A stretch of 64,000 bases of DNA, taken from contig NZ_SDVA01000009.1 in the NCBI RefSeq assembly GCF_004153545.1, forward strand, positions 110,910 to 174,909, given 5' to 3'. The notes under the pieces were generated by a model. It saw nothing but the letters and a program-made list of their open reading frames with translations, was not told the DNA's origin and did no database searches. Positions 25,570 through 34,409 of this stretch are shown in pieces; position 1 is the stretch's first letter, and the number at the start of each line of letters is the position of its first letter. The position numbers and the translations under genes were made by a program. This DNA comes from Serinicoccus sediminis (lineage in GTDB: Bacteria; Actinomycetota; Actinomycetes; Actinomycetales; Dermatophilaceae).

Positions 25570-27408
25570 TCACCCGGTGTAGAAGGCGTCGAGCTCGTCC
25601 TTGTACTTCGCCGTGACCGCGCGGCGCTTGAGCTTCATGCTCGGGGTGAGGTCGCCGTCCTCGACGGACAGGTCGTGGTCGAGGATGTGGAACTGCTTGA
25701 CCTGCTCGTGCCGGGCCAGCTGCTGGTTGAGCTGGTCGACGTGACCCTGCACCATCTCGCGGGCCGCGGCCGAGGTGACGATCTGCGCGTAGCTGTCCCC
25801 GGCCATACCGTTCTTCGCCGCCCAGGCCGTGATGGCGTCGTGGTCGAGGGTGATGAGCGCGGACACGAAGTTGCGCCCGTCGCCCTCGACGATGAGCTGG
25901 CTGGCGTAGGGGCAGATGCCCTTGAAGAGCGACTCGATGCGCGACGGCGCGACGTACTTGCCGCCGGAGGTCTTGAAGAGGTCCTTCTTGCGGTCGGTGA
26001 TCCGGACGTAGCCGTCCTCGTCGATCTCGGCGATGTCACCGGTCGCCAGCCACCCGTCCTGGAGCGACTCCGCCGTCGCCTCGTCGTTCTGGTGGTACCC
26101 GGTCATGATGCCGGGTCCGCGCATGAGCAGCTCGCCGTCCTCGGCGATGCGCACCTCGGTGCCGGGCAGGGGCCAGCCGACCGTCCCGATCTTGTTGACC
26201 CCGGGCCTCGGGCGGTTGACGATCGAGGCGGCGCTGGACTCGGTGAGCCCGTAGCCCTCGATGATCGTCAGCCCCATCGCGTCGAACCACCGGGCGATGT
26301 CGTGGTTGAGCGCGGCGGACCCGGAGATGAAGAAGCGGATGCGGCCGCCGAAGCGCTCCCGGATCTTAAAGAGCACGAGCTTGTCGGCCACCGCGTGCTT
26401 GGCCTTGAGGAGACCGGCCGGCTCACCCCCGGAGGCGCGGATCTCGGCGACCTCCTTGCCCACCCCGCTGGCCCAGGTGAAGAGCTTCTGCTTCACCCCT
26501 CCCTCGTCGGACATCATCGTGGTGATGCGTCCGTAGGCCTTCTCGAAGATGCGCGGCGCGGCCCCCATGAAGGTCGGTCGGACGACGGCGAGGTTCTCCA
26601 CGATCTTGTCCACCCGGCCGTCCACCGCGGTGGGGAAACCCATCTGCAGCGGCAGGACGAGCAGGCACTTGCCGAACACATGGGCCAGCGGCAGCCAGAG
26701 GTACTGCAGGTCGTCCGGGCCCAGCAGGTGGACGGCGTCCACCCCGGCGCCCTCGTAGGTCCACGCCGAGTGCGGCAGGCGGACCCCCTTGGGGCGCCCG
26801 GTGGTCCCGGAGGTGTAGATGATGGTCGCCAGGTGGTCGGGGGTGAGGGCGTCGATGCGGGCGTCGACCACTCCCGGCTCCGACTCGAGCCGACGGCGTC
26901 CCAGGTCCTCCAGCTCGGCGAGGGTGATGACGTCCCCGCCGTCACCCTCCCCGTCGACGACGACGATCTTGAGCACGGCCCCGAGCTCGGCGCGGTGCTC
27001 CAGCACCTTGGCCACCTGCTCCTCGTCCTCGGCCACGACGACCCGGCTGCCGGAGTCGGTGATGATGAAGGCCACGTCGTCGGACAGGGTGGTGGGGTAG
27101 ATCGTCGTCGTGGCGGCGCCGGCGCACATGACGGCCAGGTCCACCAGCACCCACTCGATGCGGGTGGAGCACGCGAGGGCCACCCGCTCCTCGGGCTGCA
27201 CGCCCAGCTCGACGAGACCGGCCGCGAGCGCGTAGGCCCGCTCCCCCGTCTGCGCCCAGGTGAGCGTCGGCCACGTCTCACCGTCGGGGTAGAGGAAGGC
27301 GTCGGTGTCGGGGGTGGCGGCCACCCGGTCGCGGAAGAGGTGCCCGACGCTGGGGACGCGGTTCTCGATCAGGTCGAGGTCTGGCTGCTCGTCGATGAGG
27401 CGGGCCAC
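25570..27408 (-). CDS. fadD: Long-chain fatty-acid-CoA ligase (AMP-dependent synthetase)
   Basis: 612 residues, ANL superfamily. Activates fatty acids with ATP and CoA via an acyl-adenylate. Motifs: P-loop-like TIIYTSGTTGRPKGVRLPH (~residue 197), GYGLTESSA (A5), TGDIAEIDEDGYVRITDRKKDLFKTSGGKYV hinge (written in parts: TGDIAEID, ITDRKKDLFK, SGGKYVAPS). C-terminal LTPSMKLKRRAV contains the catalytic lysine region. This is the FAA1/FadD15-like long-chain group. GTG 27408 has AGGAG 5 nt upstream. It follows rodA by ~35 nt, but is likely functionally unrelated to it. Confidence 0.88.
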   Translation of the reverse strand: MARLIDEQPDLDLIENRVPSVGHLFRDRVAATPDTDAFLYPDGETWPTLTWAQTGERAYALAAGLVELGVQPEERVALACSTRIEWVLVDLAVMCAGAATTTIYPTTLSDDVAFIITDSGSRVVVAEDEEQVAKVLEHRAELGAVLKIVVVDGEGDGGDVITLAELEDLGRRRLESEPGVVDARIDALTPDHLATIIYTSGTTGRPKGVRLPHSAWTYEGAGVDAVHLLGPDDLQYLWLPLAHVFGKCLLVLPLQMGFPTAVDGRVDKIVENLAVVRPTFMGAAPRIFEKAYGRITTMMSDEGGVKQKLFTWASGVGKEVAEIRASGGEPAGLLKAKHAVADKLVLFKIRERFGGRIRFFISGSAALNHDIARWFDAMGLTIIEGYGLTESSAASIVNRPRPGVNKIGTVGWPLPGTEVRIAEDGELLMRGPGIMTGYHQNDEATAESLQDGWLATGDIAEIDEDGYVRITDRKKDLFKTSGGKYVAPSRIESLFKGICPYASQLIVEGDGRNFVSALITLDHDAITAWAAKNGMAGDSYAQIVTSAAAREMVQGHVDQLNQQLARHEQVKQFHILDHDLSVEDGDLTPSMKLKRRAVTAKYKDELDAFYTG

Positions 27409-27442
27409 GGCAACTCCTGGTGTCTCAAGATTCTGTGGGTGC

Positions 27443-28579
27443 TCATCTTGACAGGTCCGACCGGACCGGCCAAGGGGAACGCGCCGCGCCGTCCCGGCCG
27501 CTCGCGCAGGCCAGCAGGCCCAGGGCCAGCCAGCAGGCCAGCATCGAGGACCCGCCGTAGGACAGGAACGGCAGGGGCAGCCCGGTGACCGGCATGAGGC
27601 CCAGGTTCATCCCGACGTTTTCGAAGACCTGGAACCCGAACCAGGACGACACCCCGACGGCCAGCAGCCGCGCGAACGGGTCCTCGCAGCGCAGGGCCAC
27701 CACCAGGCCGCGCACGACCAGGAAGCCCAGCAGCAGGAGGAGCCCGACCGCCCCGACGAACCCCAGCTCCTCCCCGGCCACCGTGAAGATGAAGTCGGTG
27801 TACTGGAAGGGGACGAAACCCCCCTGCGTCTGCGGCCCCTCGCCGAGGCCGGTCCCGGACCACCCTCCGGAGCCGATCGCCAGGCGCGCCTGCCGGGTCT
27901 GGTAGCCGATCCCCTCCGGGTCCAGACCCGGGTCACGGAAGGCCAGCAGACGGTCCACCTGGTAGGGGTCCAGCAGCGGCACGCGGATCGCCGCGACGAC
28001 CGCGACGCACACCGCCCCCGCGGCAGCCGCGGTCCACCGCCAGGAGGCCCCGGAGGTCGCGACGACCACGAGGGTGAGCACGCCCAGCACCAGCGCGCTG
28101 CCGAGGTCGGGCTGCAGCATGATGAGCCCGATCGGGACCCCGGCCAGCGCCCACGCCGGAAGGACCTCCCGCCAGCCGGGGCGGCGGTACGGGTCGCGCC
28201 CCTCGGCCAGGATCATGGCCAGGCCCACCACCAGGCCGATCTTGGCCAGCTCCGCGGGCTGCAGCGAGAAGCCGCCCGGCAGGAACAGCCAGGACCGCGA
28301 CCCGTTGACGGTCTGCCCCAACGGTGTGAGCACCAGCACCAGACCCGACAGCCCGGCGAGGTACACCCACGGGGCGGCGGCGCGCAGCCACCGCACGTCC
28401 ATCCCCGCGACGGCCAGACCCAGCACCACCCCGACCGCGGTGTTGACGAGGTGGCGCACCGCGAGCGCCGGCCCGGCCCAGTCGTGGGTGGCCGACCAGA
28501 CGAGGATCGCCCCCACCAGGCTGAGCCCGAGGCCGGCGACGAAGGGAGCCCAGTCCGTGCGCAGGTACCGCTCGCGCAC
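27443..28579 (-). CDS. rodA: Peptidoglycan glycosyltransferase RodA (SEDS family)
   Basis: 378 residues with about ten transmembrane helices. SEDS lipid II polymerase of the lateral wall machinery. Signatures: GQTVNGSRSWLFLPGGFSLQ early, QPAELAKI, IMLQPDLGSALVL, and the C-terminal MNLGLMPVTGLPLPFLSYGG hallmark. It is shorter than FtsW and lacks FtsW-type extensions, so RodA/MrdB is favoured. Unusually, neither a class-B PBP nor mreBCD is adjacent; the gene sits 6 nt after ribF. GTG 28579 lacks a strong ribosome-binding site, suggesting coupling to ribF. Confidence 0.88.
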   Translation of the reverse strand: MRERYLRTDWAPFVAGLGLSLVGAILVWSATHDWAGPALAVRHLVNTAVGVVLGLAVAGMDVRWLRAAAPWVYLAGLSGLVLVLTPLGQTVNGSRSWLFLPGGFSLQPAELAKIGLVVGLAMILAEGRDPYRRPGWREVLPAWALAGVPIGLIMLQPDLGSALVLGVLTLVVVATSGASWRWTAAAAGAVCVAVVAAIRVPLLDPYQVDRLLAFRDPGLDPEGIGYQTRQARLAIGSGGWSGTGLGEGPQTQGGFVPFQYTDFIFTVAGEELGFVGAVGLLLLLGFLVVRGLVVALRCEDPFARLLAVGVSSWFGFQVFENVGMNLGLMPVTGLPLPFLSYGGSSMLACWLALGLLACASGRDGAARSPWPVRSDLSR

Positions 28580-28585
28580 GGGAGA

Positions 28586-29551
28586 TCAGTCCCCGACGAG
28601 CAGGGTGCGGCTCCGGTCGACGTCGTGCGCCATCTGCTCGGTCAGCTCCTCGACCGAGGCGAAGCGGACGTTGCCGCGCAGCCGCTCGAGGAAGTCGACG
28701 CTCACGAGCTCGCCGTAGAGGTCGAGGTCGGTCCGGTCGAGGACGTAGGCCTCCACCGTGCGGTCGTCGACGTCGTCGAAGGTGGGGTTGGTGCCGACCG
28801 AGATCGCGGCCGGGAGCCGCTGGTCGGGGTCTCCCGCGTCCCGCCCGGGACGCTCCAGCCACCCGGCGTAGACGCCGTCGGCGGGGACCATGCCCACCCG
28901 GTCCGGGCCGAGGTTGGCCGTCGGGTAGCCCAGCTGGCGGCCCCGGTGGTGCCCGTGCACCACGGTCCCCGTCACCCGGTGGAGACGATCCAGGATCTGC
29001 GCGGCGCGGGCCATGTCGCCGTGGGCGATCGCCTGGCGCAGCGCCGTCGAGGACCAGGTGCGCTGGCCGTCGGCCAGGGCACCCTCGGTGTGCTGGACGA
29101 CGACGTCGAAGCCGTGCACCTCCCCGAGCTGCCTCATGGTGCCGACGTCACCCGAGTTGTGCAGCCCGAAGCGGGTGTCCTGACCCACCACCACGACCTC
29201 GGCGTGCAGCCCGTCGACGAAGGTCTCGACCACGAAGTCCTCCGGGAGCAGCCGCGCGTACTCCTTGGTGAACTCGATGACGACGACCCCGTCGAGGCCG
29301 GCCTGCTCCAGCAGCTCCAGCCGGTGCTCGAGCCCGACGATCTCCTGCGGCGCGCGCTCGGGGTGCAGGACCGCCACCGGGTGCGGGTCGAAGGTGACGG
29401 CCACCGCCGGGAGGCCTCGCTCGTGGGCCAGGTCGGTGACGGTGCGCAGCACCGCCCGGTGCCCGAGATGCACGCCGTCGAAGTTGCCGAGGGTCGCCAC
29501 CGTCGGGCCGAGGTCGTCGGGAAGGTCCTCCACGCTGGTCCAACGATGCAC
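28586..29551 (-). CDS. ribF: Bifunctional riboflavin kinase/FAD synthetase
   Basis: 321 residues. The N-terminal FAD synthetase (residues ~1-180; TLGNFDGVHLGHRAVLRTV with the HxGH motif; VTFDPHPVAVLHPERAP) adenylates FMN. The C-terminal riboflavin kinase (~185-310; VHGHHRGRQLGYPTANL; PADGVYAGWL; SVGTNPTFDD; VSVDFLERLRGNVRFASVEEL) makes FMN. GTG 29551 is chosen because it opens on VHRW and sits 7 nt behind a TAGAGT hexamer, a leaderless arrangement identical to that before 6403. GTG 29560 is an alternative. It follows truB in the usual truB-ribF order. Confidence 0.95.
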   Translation of the reverse strand: MHRWTSVEDLPDDLGPTVATLGNFDGVHLGHRAVLRTVTDLAHERGLPAVAVTFDPHPVAVLHPERAPQEIVGLEHRLELLEQAGLDGVVVIEFTKEYARLLPEDFVVETFVDGLHAEVVVVGQDTRFGLHNSGDVGTMRQLGEVHGFDVVVQHTEGALADGQRTWSSTALRQAIAHGDMARAAQILDRLHRVTGTVVHGHHRGRQLGYPTANLGPDRVGMVPADGVYAGWLERPGRDAGDPDQRLPAAISVGTNPTFDDVDDRTVEAYVLDRTDLDLYGELVSVDFLERLRGNVRFASVEELTEQMAHDVDRSRTLLVGD

Positions 29552-29558
29552 GGGCGTC

Positions 29559-29564
29559 ACTCTA
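29559..29564 (-). promoter_or_regulatory. -10 element (TAGAGT) of ribF built on the truB stop codon
   Basis: The TAG stop of truB (29564-29562) forms the first half of TAGAGT. GACGCCC-like 7 nt and the ribF GTG follow. No Shine-Dalgarno is visible. Confidence 0.45.
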
Positions 29565-30485
29565 ACCGCCGCCGGCAGGGGCCAGGACCACGTGCGCCCG
29601 CGCCTGCTCCCGCGACTCGTCGAGCACCGCCACCAGGCGCCCGTCCGGCGCGAACGCGGCCACCGGGTCGGTGCGACCGGGCTGCTCGGAGGGGATGCGC
29701 TGCCCGTAGCCGAGGGCTCGCGTCTGCGCGTCGTCGAGCTCCCGGCAGGAGAGGGTCGCGCGGGCGGCGTCGGCGAGCGGCAGCAGCGCCTGCGCCACCG
29801 CCCCGTCGGCCGACAGCGCCTCCAGCGAGCGGGCCGACCCGGCACGCAGCCCACCCACCCGGGTGCGCCGCAGGGCGGTGAGGTGGCCCCCGACCCCGAG
29901 GGCGTCGCCGAGGTCACGCGCCAGTGCCCGGACGTAGGTCCCGGAGGAGACCTCGACCTCGACGTCGAGGTCGACGACGAGGTCCTCACGACGGATGTCG
30001 AGCACGTCGAAGCGGGCGACCCTCACCGGTCTCGCGGCGAGCTGCACGTCCTGTCCGGAGCGGACCCGCGCATACGACCGCACCCCGTCGACCTTGACCG
30101 CGCTCACGGCGCTCGGCACCTGCTCGATGTCCCCCGTGAGGTCCCGGACCGCGGTCACGACCTGGTCCTCGGTCAGCCCCGAGGCGTCGGTCGTGGCGCT
30201 CACCTCGCCCTCCGCGTCGTCGGTGACGGTGGCCTGCCCGAGGCGCACCGTGGCGGTGTAGGCCTTGTCGTCCCCGACGAGGAAGGTGAGCAGCTTGGTG
30301 CCGCGCCCCACGCCCAGGACGAGCACACCGGTCGCCATCGGGTCGAGGGTGCCGGCGTGCCCCACCTTCCGCGTCCCGCACAGCCGGCGCGCGCGAGCCA
30401 CCACGTCATGGCTGGTCCACCCGGCGGGCTTGTCGACGACGAGCAGGCCGTCGCCGACGAAGGGCGCCCGCCCCGGGCCGCTCAT
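29562..30485 (-). CDS. truB: tRNA pseudouridine(55) synthase TruB
   Basis: 307 residues. Makes pseudouridine 55 in the T-arm of tRNAs. The catalytic Asp lies in KVGHAGTLDPMATGVLVLGVG. LLVVDKPAGWTSHDVVARAR opens the domain, and VEVEVSSGTYVRALARDLGD is the third TruB motif. The C-terminal ~80 residues form the PUA-like actinobacterial end. ATG 30485 overlaps the rbfA stop (ATGA), indicating translational coupling in rbfA-truB. The stop TAG doubles as part of a probable ribF promoter. Confidence 0.95.
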   Translation of the reverse strand: MSGPGRAPFVGDGLLVVDKPAGWTSHDVVARARRLCGTRKVGHAGTLDPMATGVLVLGVGRGTKLLTFLVGDDKAYTATVRLGQATVTDDAEGEVSATTDASGLTEDQVVTAVRDLTGDIEQVPSAVSAVKVDGVRSYARVRSGQDVQLAARPVRVARFDVLDIRREDLVVDLDVEVEVSSGTYVRALARDLGDALGVGGHLTALRRTRVGGLRAGSARSLEALSADGAVAQALLPLADAARATLSCRELDDAQTRALGYGQRIPSEQPGRTDPVAAFAPDGRLVAVLDESREQARAHVVLAPAGGG

Positions 30486-30934
30486 GCGCCGGAGGCCCCC
30501 TGCTCGTCCTCCTCGCTGCGGGGCTTGCGGTAGGGGTCGGCCTCCCCGGCGTACCCGGACTCACGACGCTCCGCGGCGAGCTCGGCGTCGCGCTGAGCGA
30601 CCTGCCGCAACAGCTCGTCCATGTGCTGGGCGTCCTCCGGCAGCGCGTCCAGGATGAACTCGAGGGTCGGCGTGAGCCGGATGCCCAGCCCCTTGCCGAC
30701 GAAGCTGCGCAGCCGGCCGCGGTACGTCTGCAGGATCTCGGCCGCGACCTCCCGGTCCTCGTCGCTGCCGAGCACCGTGTAGAACACGCTCGCGTGCTGG
30801 AGGTCCCCGGTGACCCGGACGTCGGTGATGGTGACGAAACCGACCCTCTCGTCCTTGACCACCTGCGAGAGCCCCTGCGTCACCAGCTGCTTGGTCCGCT
30901 CGGCGATGCGCCGTGCGCGTGCCTGGTCGGCCAT
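30482..30934 (-). CDS. rbfA: 30S ribosome-binding factor RbfA
   Basis: 150 residues. KH-like cold-shock and maturation factor acting on the 5' end of 16S rRNA. Conserved blocks: ARRIAERTKQLVTQGLSQVV, RVGFVTITDVRVTGDLQHASVFYTVLG, LRSFVGKGLGIRLTPTLEF. An acidic/charged ~30-residue tail follows. GAGGAGG lies 5 nt before ATG 30934. It follows infB, but a strong terminator and a fresh -10 element (TACGAT) separate them. Confidence 0.95.
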   Translation of the reverse strand: MADQARARRIAERTKQLVTQGLSQVVKDERVGFVTITDVRVTGDLQHASVFYTVLGSDEDREVAAEILQTYRGRLRSFVGKGLGIRLTPTLEFILDALPEDAQHMDELLRQVAQRDAELAAERRESGYAGEADPYRKPRSEEDEQGASGA

Positions 30935-30979
30935 GTCGTCCTCCTCGGCTGTCGTGCACCCCGGTCAGGGGGCCGGCCC

Positions 30980-30985
30980 ATCGTA
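30980..30985 (-). promoter_or_regulatory. -10 element (TACGAT) upstream of rbfA-truB
   Basis: TACGAT on the minus strand, ~46 nt before the rbfA ATG and just after the infB terminator. No good -35 is visible. It would give a ~39-nt leader carrying GAGGAGG. Confidence 0.4.
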
Positions 30986-31007
30986 CGGAGCCGGTCGTGG
31001 CGACCGA

Positions 31008-31046
31008 CGAGGCCGGTCCGGCGTCCGGGGACGCGGACCGGCCTCG
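31008..31046 (-). terminator. Terminator downstream of infB
   Basis: Compound hairpin: 12-bp outer stem (CGAGGCCGGTCC / GGACCGGCCTCG) and 6-bp inner stem (GCGTCC / GGACGC) with one bulged base. It starts 18 nt after the infB stop. Confidence 0.7.
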
Positions 31047-31064
31047 ACGGCGAACGGTGACACC

Positions 31065-33896
31065 TCAGGTGCGCGGGATCTCGCGCATCTCGTAGGTGGT
31101 GATGAGGTCGTCCGCCTGGAGGTCGTTGAACGACCCCAGGTTGACACCGCACTCGAAGCCCTCGCGGACCTCGGTGACGTCGTCCTTGAACCGCCGCAGA
31201 CCGGCGATCTGCAGGTTCTCGGTGATGACGACCCCGTTGCGGGTGATCCTCGCCTTGGCGCCGCGGCGCATCTCGCCGCTGCGGACCAGGCAGCCCGCGA
31301 CGTTGCCGAACTTGGAGCTGCGGAAGATCTCGCGGACCTCCGCCGTCCCGGTGACGACCTCCTCGTACTCGGGCTTGAGCATGCCCTTGAGGGCGTTCTC
31401 GATGTCCTCGATGGCCTGGTAGATCACCGAGTAGTAGCGGATCTCCACGCCTTCCTTGTCGGCGTAGTCGGCGTTCTGACCCTCCGCCCGGACGTTGAAG
31501 CCGAGGATCACCGCGTCCGAGGCCACCGCGAGGTTGATGTTGTTCATCGTGATCGCGCCGACACCACGGTCGATGATCCGCAGGTCGACCTCGTCGCCGA
31601 CGTCGATCTGCAGCAGCGCGTCCTCCAACGCCTCCACGGAGCCGGACACGTCACCCTTGAGGATGAGGTTGAGGGTCTCGACCTTGCCCTGCGCCAGGGC
31701 CTGGTTGAGGTCCTCCAGGCTGATCCGCTTGCGGGACTTGGCCAGCGCGGCCTGCCGGTCGGCAGCCTCCCGCTTCTCGGCGATCTGCCGGGCGGTCCGG
31801 TCGTCCGGGGCCACCACGAAGGTGGTGCCCGCGCGGGCGACCGTGTCCATCCCGAGCACCTGCACCGGACGCGAGGGGGTGGCCTCCTCGACGTTGTTGC
31901 CGTGCTCGTCGAGCATGGCCCGCACGCGTCCGTGGCTGCCACCGGACACGATGGCGTCCCCGACCCGCAGGGTGCCCTGCTGGACCAGCACCGTCGCGAC
32001 CGCACCGCGTCCCTTGTCGAGGTTGGCCTCGATGGCGACACCGCGCGCGTCCTTGTCGGGGTTGGCCCGCAGGTCGAGCGCCGCGTCGGCGGTGAGCAGC
32101 ACGGCGTCGAGCAGCTCGTCGATGTTGAGCTGGTTCTTGGCCGACACGTCGACGAACATCGTCTCGCCGCCGTACTCCTCGGCGATGAGGTTGTACTCGG
32201 TCAGCTGACCGCGCACCTTGGCCGCGTCGGCGCCGTCGACGTCGATCTTGTTGACCGCCACGACGATCGGCACATCCGCCGCCTGGGCGTGGTTCAACGC
32301 CTCGATGGTCTGCGGCATCACGCCGTCGTCAGCGGCGACGACCAGGATCGCGATGTCGGTCACCTTGGCACCACGGGCACGCATGGCGGTGAACGCCTCG
32401 TGACCCGGGGTGTCGATGAAGGTGATCGCCCGCTCCTGGCCGTCGTGCTCGGTGTGGACCTGGTAGGCGCCGATGTGCTGGGTGATGCCACCCGCCTCGT
32501 CGCCGCCCACGTCGGCCTGCCGGATGGCGTCCAGCAGGCGGGTCTTGCCGTGGTCGACGTGACCCATGACCGTGACGACCGGAGGACGGGCCTCGAGGTC
32601 CTCGTCGGACTCGGCGTCCGCCTCGGCCTCGAGGTCGATGTTGAAGGAGCTGAGCAGCTCGCGCTCCTCCTCCTCCGGGGAGACGACGCGGATGGTGTAG
32701 TCCAGCTCGTCGCCGAGCACGCCGAAGGTGTCCTCGTCCAGGGACTGGGTGGCGGTGGCCATCTCGCCCAGGTGGAAGAGCACGGTCACCAGCGACGCCG
32801 GGTCGACGTTGATCTTGTCGGCGAAGTCGGTCAGCGAGGCACCGCGGCGCACCGTGATGGTCGCGCCGTTGCCGCGAGGCACGTTGACGCCGCCGATGGC
32901 AGGCGCCTGCATCTGCTCGAACTCCTGGCGCTTGGCCCGCTTCGACTTGCGGCCACGGACCTTCCCGCCGCCTCGTCCGAAGGCACCTGCCGTGCCGCCA
33001 CGGCCACGGGGGCCGCCTCCGCGTCCTCCAGCGGGGCCGCGGAACCCACCGGGACCACCAGGCCCGCCGGGCCCACCGCCGCCGGGGCGGCCACGGCCGC
33101 CGCCGCGGGCGGGACGTTCCCCGGGACGGGGCACGGCCGCCTGGGCGGGCATCATGCCCGGGTTCGGCCGGGGTCCGCCGGGACGGGGTCCGGCGGCGCC
33201 GGTGCCCTGACGTGCGGCCGGGCGCTCCGCGCCGCGGGTGCCGCCGGGCCGGGGCATGCCCTGGCTGTTCGCGAACGGGTTGTTGCCCGGTCGCGGGGAC
33301 CCGCCGCGCTCGCCCTGACCGCCGCGGCGGTCACGGGACTGGCCCATCCCCTGGTTGGAGCTGAACGGGTTGTTGCCCGGTCGGGGGCCAGGCTTGGCGC
33401 CGGGACGCGGGGTCTTCGGCGTGGCCTTGGCCGCCGGGGCCTGAGGTGTCGGGGCCTGCGGGGTCGGCGCCTGGGGCGCCGGCTTCTCCTGGGTCGGCTC
33501 CTGGGCCGCCGGCGTCTCCCGGGTCGGCTCCGGTGCGGCCGGCTGCTGCGGCGCCGGCTCGGCCGGACGCGGCCTCGGCGACGCCTCGGGGGCAGCCGGG
33601 GCCGGGGTCTCGGACTTCTCGGGGGCCGCCGGCGCCGGGGTCGGCGTCGCGGGCCGGGCCGGGCCAGGCTTGGGAGCAGAATTCTGGGCGGCCTTGGCGG
33701 CGGGGGCCTGGGCCGGTTCGGACCCCTTCGGCCCGGAACCGGCCGGGGGGTTCTCGCGGATCTTGCGTACGACGGGGGGCTCGATGGTCGACGACGCCGA
33801 CCTCACGAACTCTCCCTGGTCCTTCAGGTGGGCGAGCAGCTCCTTGCTCTCGACCCCGAGCTCCTTGGCGAGCTCGTAAACCCTGAGCTTTGGCAC
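31065..33896 (-). CDS. infB: Translation initiation factor IF-2
   Basis: 943 residues. GTPase that delivers fMet-tRNA to the 30S subunit and promotes subunit joining. N-terminal IF2N motif ([21 protein letters not shown]), then a ~280-residue Pro/Ala and Gly/Arg-rich linker. The G domain has G1 [13 protein letters not shown]3 DTPGHEAF and G4 NKID. Domains II-IV end with the fMet-tRNA-binding C2 domain ([20 protein letters not shown]). The long low-complexity linker is normal for actinobacterial IF-2. GTG 33896 is preceded by AAGGAG at 10 nt. It lies in the rimP-nusA-ylxR-infB cluster. The ~200-nt gap before it contains a hairpin and three mini-ORFs. Confidence 0.97.
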   Translation of the reverse strand: MPKLRVYELAKELGVESKELLAHLKDQGEFVRSASSTIEPPVVRKIRENPPAGSGPKGSEPAQAPAAKAAQNSAPKPGPARPATPTPAPAAPEKSETPAPAAPEASPRPRPAEPAPQQPAAPEPTRETPAAQEPTQEKPAPQAPTPQAPTPQAPAAKATPKTPRPGAKPGPRPGNNPFSSNQGMGQSRDRRGGQGERGGSPRPGNNPFANSQGMPRPGGTRGAERPAARQGTGAAGPRPGGPRPNPGMMPAQAAVPRPGERPARGGGRGRPGGGGPGGPGGPGGFRGPAGGRGGGPRGRGGTAGAFGRGGGKVRGRKSKRAKRQEFEQMQAPAIGGVNVPRGNGATITVRRGASLTDFADKINVDPASLVTVLFHLGEMATATQSLDEDTFGVLGDELDYTIRVVSPEEEERELLSSFNIDLEAEADAESDEDLEARPPVVTVMGHVDHGKTRLLDAIRQADVGGDEAGGITQHIGAYQVHTEHDGQERAITFIDTPGHEAFTAMRARGAKVTDIAILVVAADDGVMPQTIEALNHAQAADVPIVVAVNKIDVDGADAAKVRGQLTEYNLIAEEYGGETMFVDVSAKNQLNIDELLDAVLLTADAALDLRANPDKDARGVAIEANLDKGRGAVATVLVQQGTLRVGDAIVSGGSHGRVRAMLDEHGNNVEEATPSRPVQVLGMDTVARAGTTFVVAPDDRTARQIAEKREAADRQAALAKSRKRISLEDLNQALAQGKVETLNLILKGDVSGSVEALEDALLQIDVGDEVDLRIIDRGVGAITMNNINLAVASDAVILGFNVRAEGQNADYADKEGVEIRYYSVIYQAIEDIENALKGMLKPEYEEVVTGTAEVREIFRSSKFGNVAGCLVRSGEMRRGAKARITRNGVVITENLQIAGLRRFKDDVTEVREGFECGVNLGSFNDLQADDLITTYEMREIPRT

Positions 33897-33953
33897 GGTG
33901 TGGTGTCTCCTTGGTGTCTGGCGCCACGACCGAACCCGCTCGGGAGGTCGCGA

Positions 33954-33999
33954 CTACTGCTGGTGGGTGCTCATCGCTGAGTACTCATCGGGTGCTCAT
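33954..33999 (-). other. Three nested mini-ORFs in the infB leader
   Basis: Minus strand: ATG 33999 encodes MSTR-stop (33985-33999); its TGA overlaps ATG 33988 (ATGA), which encodes MSTQR-stop (33971-33988); that TGA overlaps ATG 33974 (ATGA), which encodes MSTHQQ-stop (33954-33974). The three share the repeat GATGAGYACYC. They end 57 nt before the infB GTG, which has its own ribosome-binding site. No Shine-Dalgarno is seen before the first ATG, so translation is unproven and this may be only a small tandem duplication. Confidence 0.45.
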
Positions 34000-34063
34000 C
34001 AGCGTCAAACCCGCTTCCGGTGTCCTCGATGACCGGCCCCGTGGGGCCCGCCCTTGCTGCTTC

Positions 34064-34087
34064 TCGCCGGACCGGTCGGTCCGGCGA
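34064..34087 (-). terminator. Hairpin between ylxR and infB (terminator or processing site)
   Basis: Perfect 10-bp stem (TCGCCGGACC / GGTCCGGCGA) with a 4-base loop, starting 10 nt after the ylxR stop. No T-run follows, so it may instead stabilise or mark mRNA for cleavage. Confidence 0.5.
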
Positions 34088-34096
34088 GGTCGTGCT

Positions 34097-34408
34097 CTAG
34101 CGCTGCTGCGTCGTCGGTGGCAGCACGTCCGCGAGGTCGACCGCGGCCGACGCCGGGAGGCGCAGGGCACGGACGACGGCGCGGCGAGCCACGGCCGACT
34201 CGACACACCCGGGGCGTCGGTGCACGTAGGCACCGCGTCCCGGGAGACGTCTGCGCTCGTCGGGCACGACCGTCCACGATCCGTCGTCGCCCAGGCGAGC
34301 CACCAGCCGCAGCAGCGCGGCCTGCTCGTCCCGTCGTCGGCACCCCACGCAGGTGCGCACAGGTGATCCTGCCCGCACCGGGGAGTCGACTCCGGTCCGA
34401 CCCTTCAC
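34097..34408 (-). CDS. ylxR: YlxR (DUF448) RNA-binding protein
   Basis: 103 residues of the YlxR family, encoded between nusA and infB in many bacteria. In Firmicutes YlxR/RnpM is reported to bind RNase P RNA. Signature: RTCVGCRRRDEQAALLRLV (CxGC-type turn) and RRLPGRGAYVHRRPGCVESA (GRGAYxxxxxxC). GTG 34408 lies one base after the nusA stop, without its own ribosome-binding site, suggesting reinitiation after nusA. Internal GTG codons are possible alternative starts. Confidence 0.9.
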   Translation of the reverse strand: MKGRTGVDSPVRAGSPVRTCVGCRRRDEQAALLRLVARLGDDGSWTVVPDERRRLPGRGAYVHRRPGCVESAVARRAVVRALRLPASAAVDLADVLPPTTQQR

Positions 34409-34409
34409 T

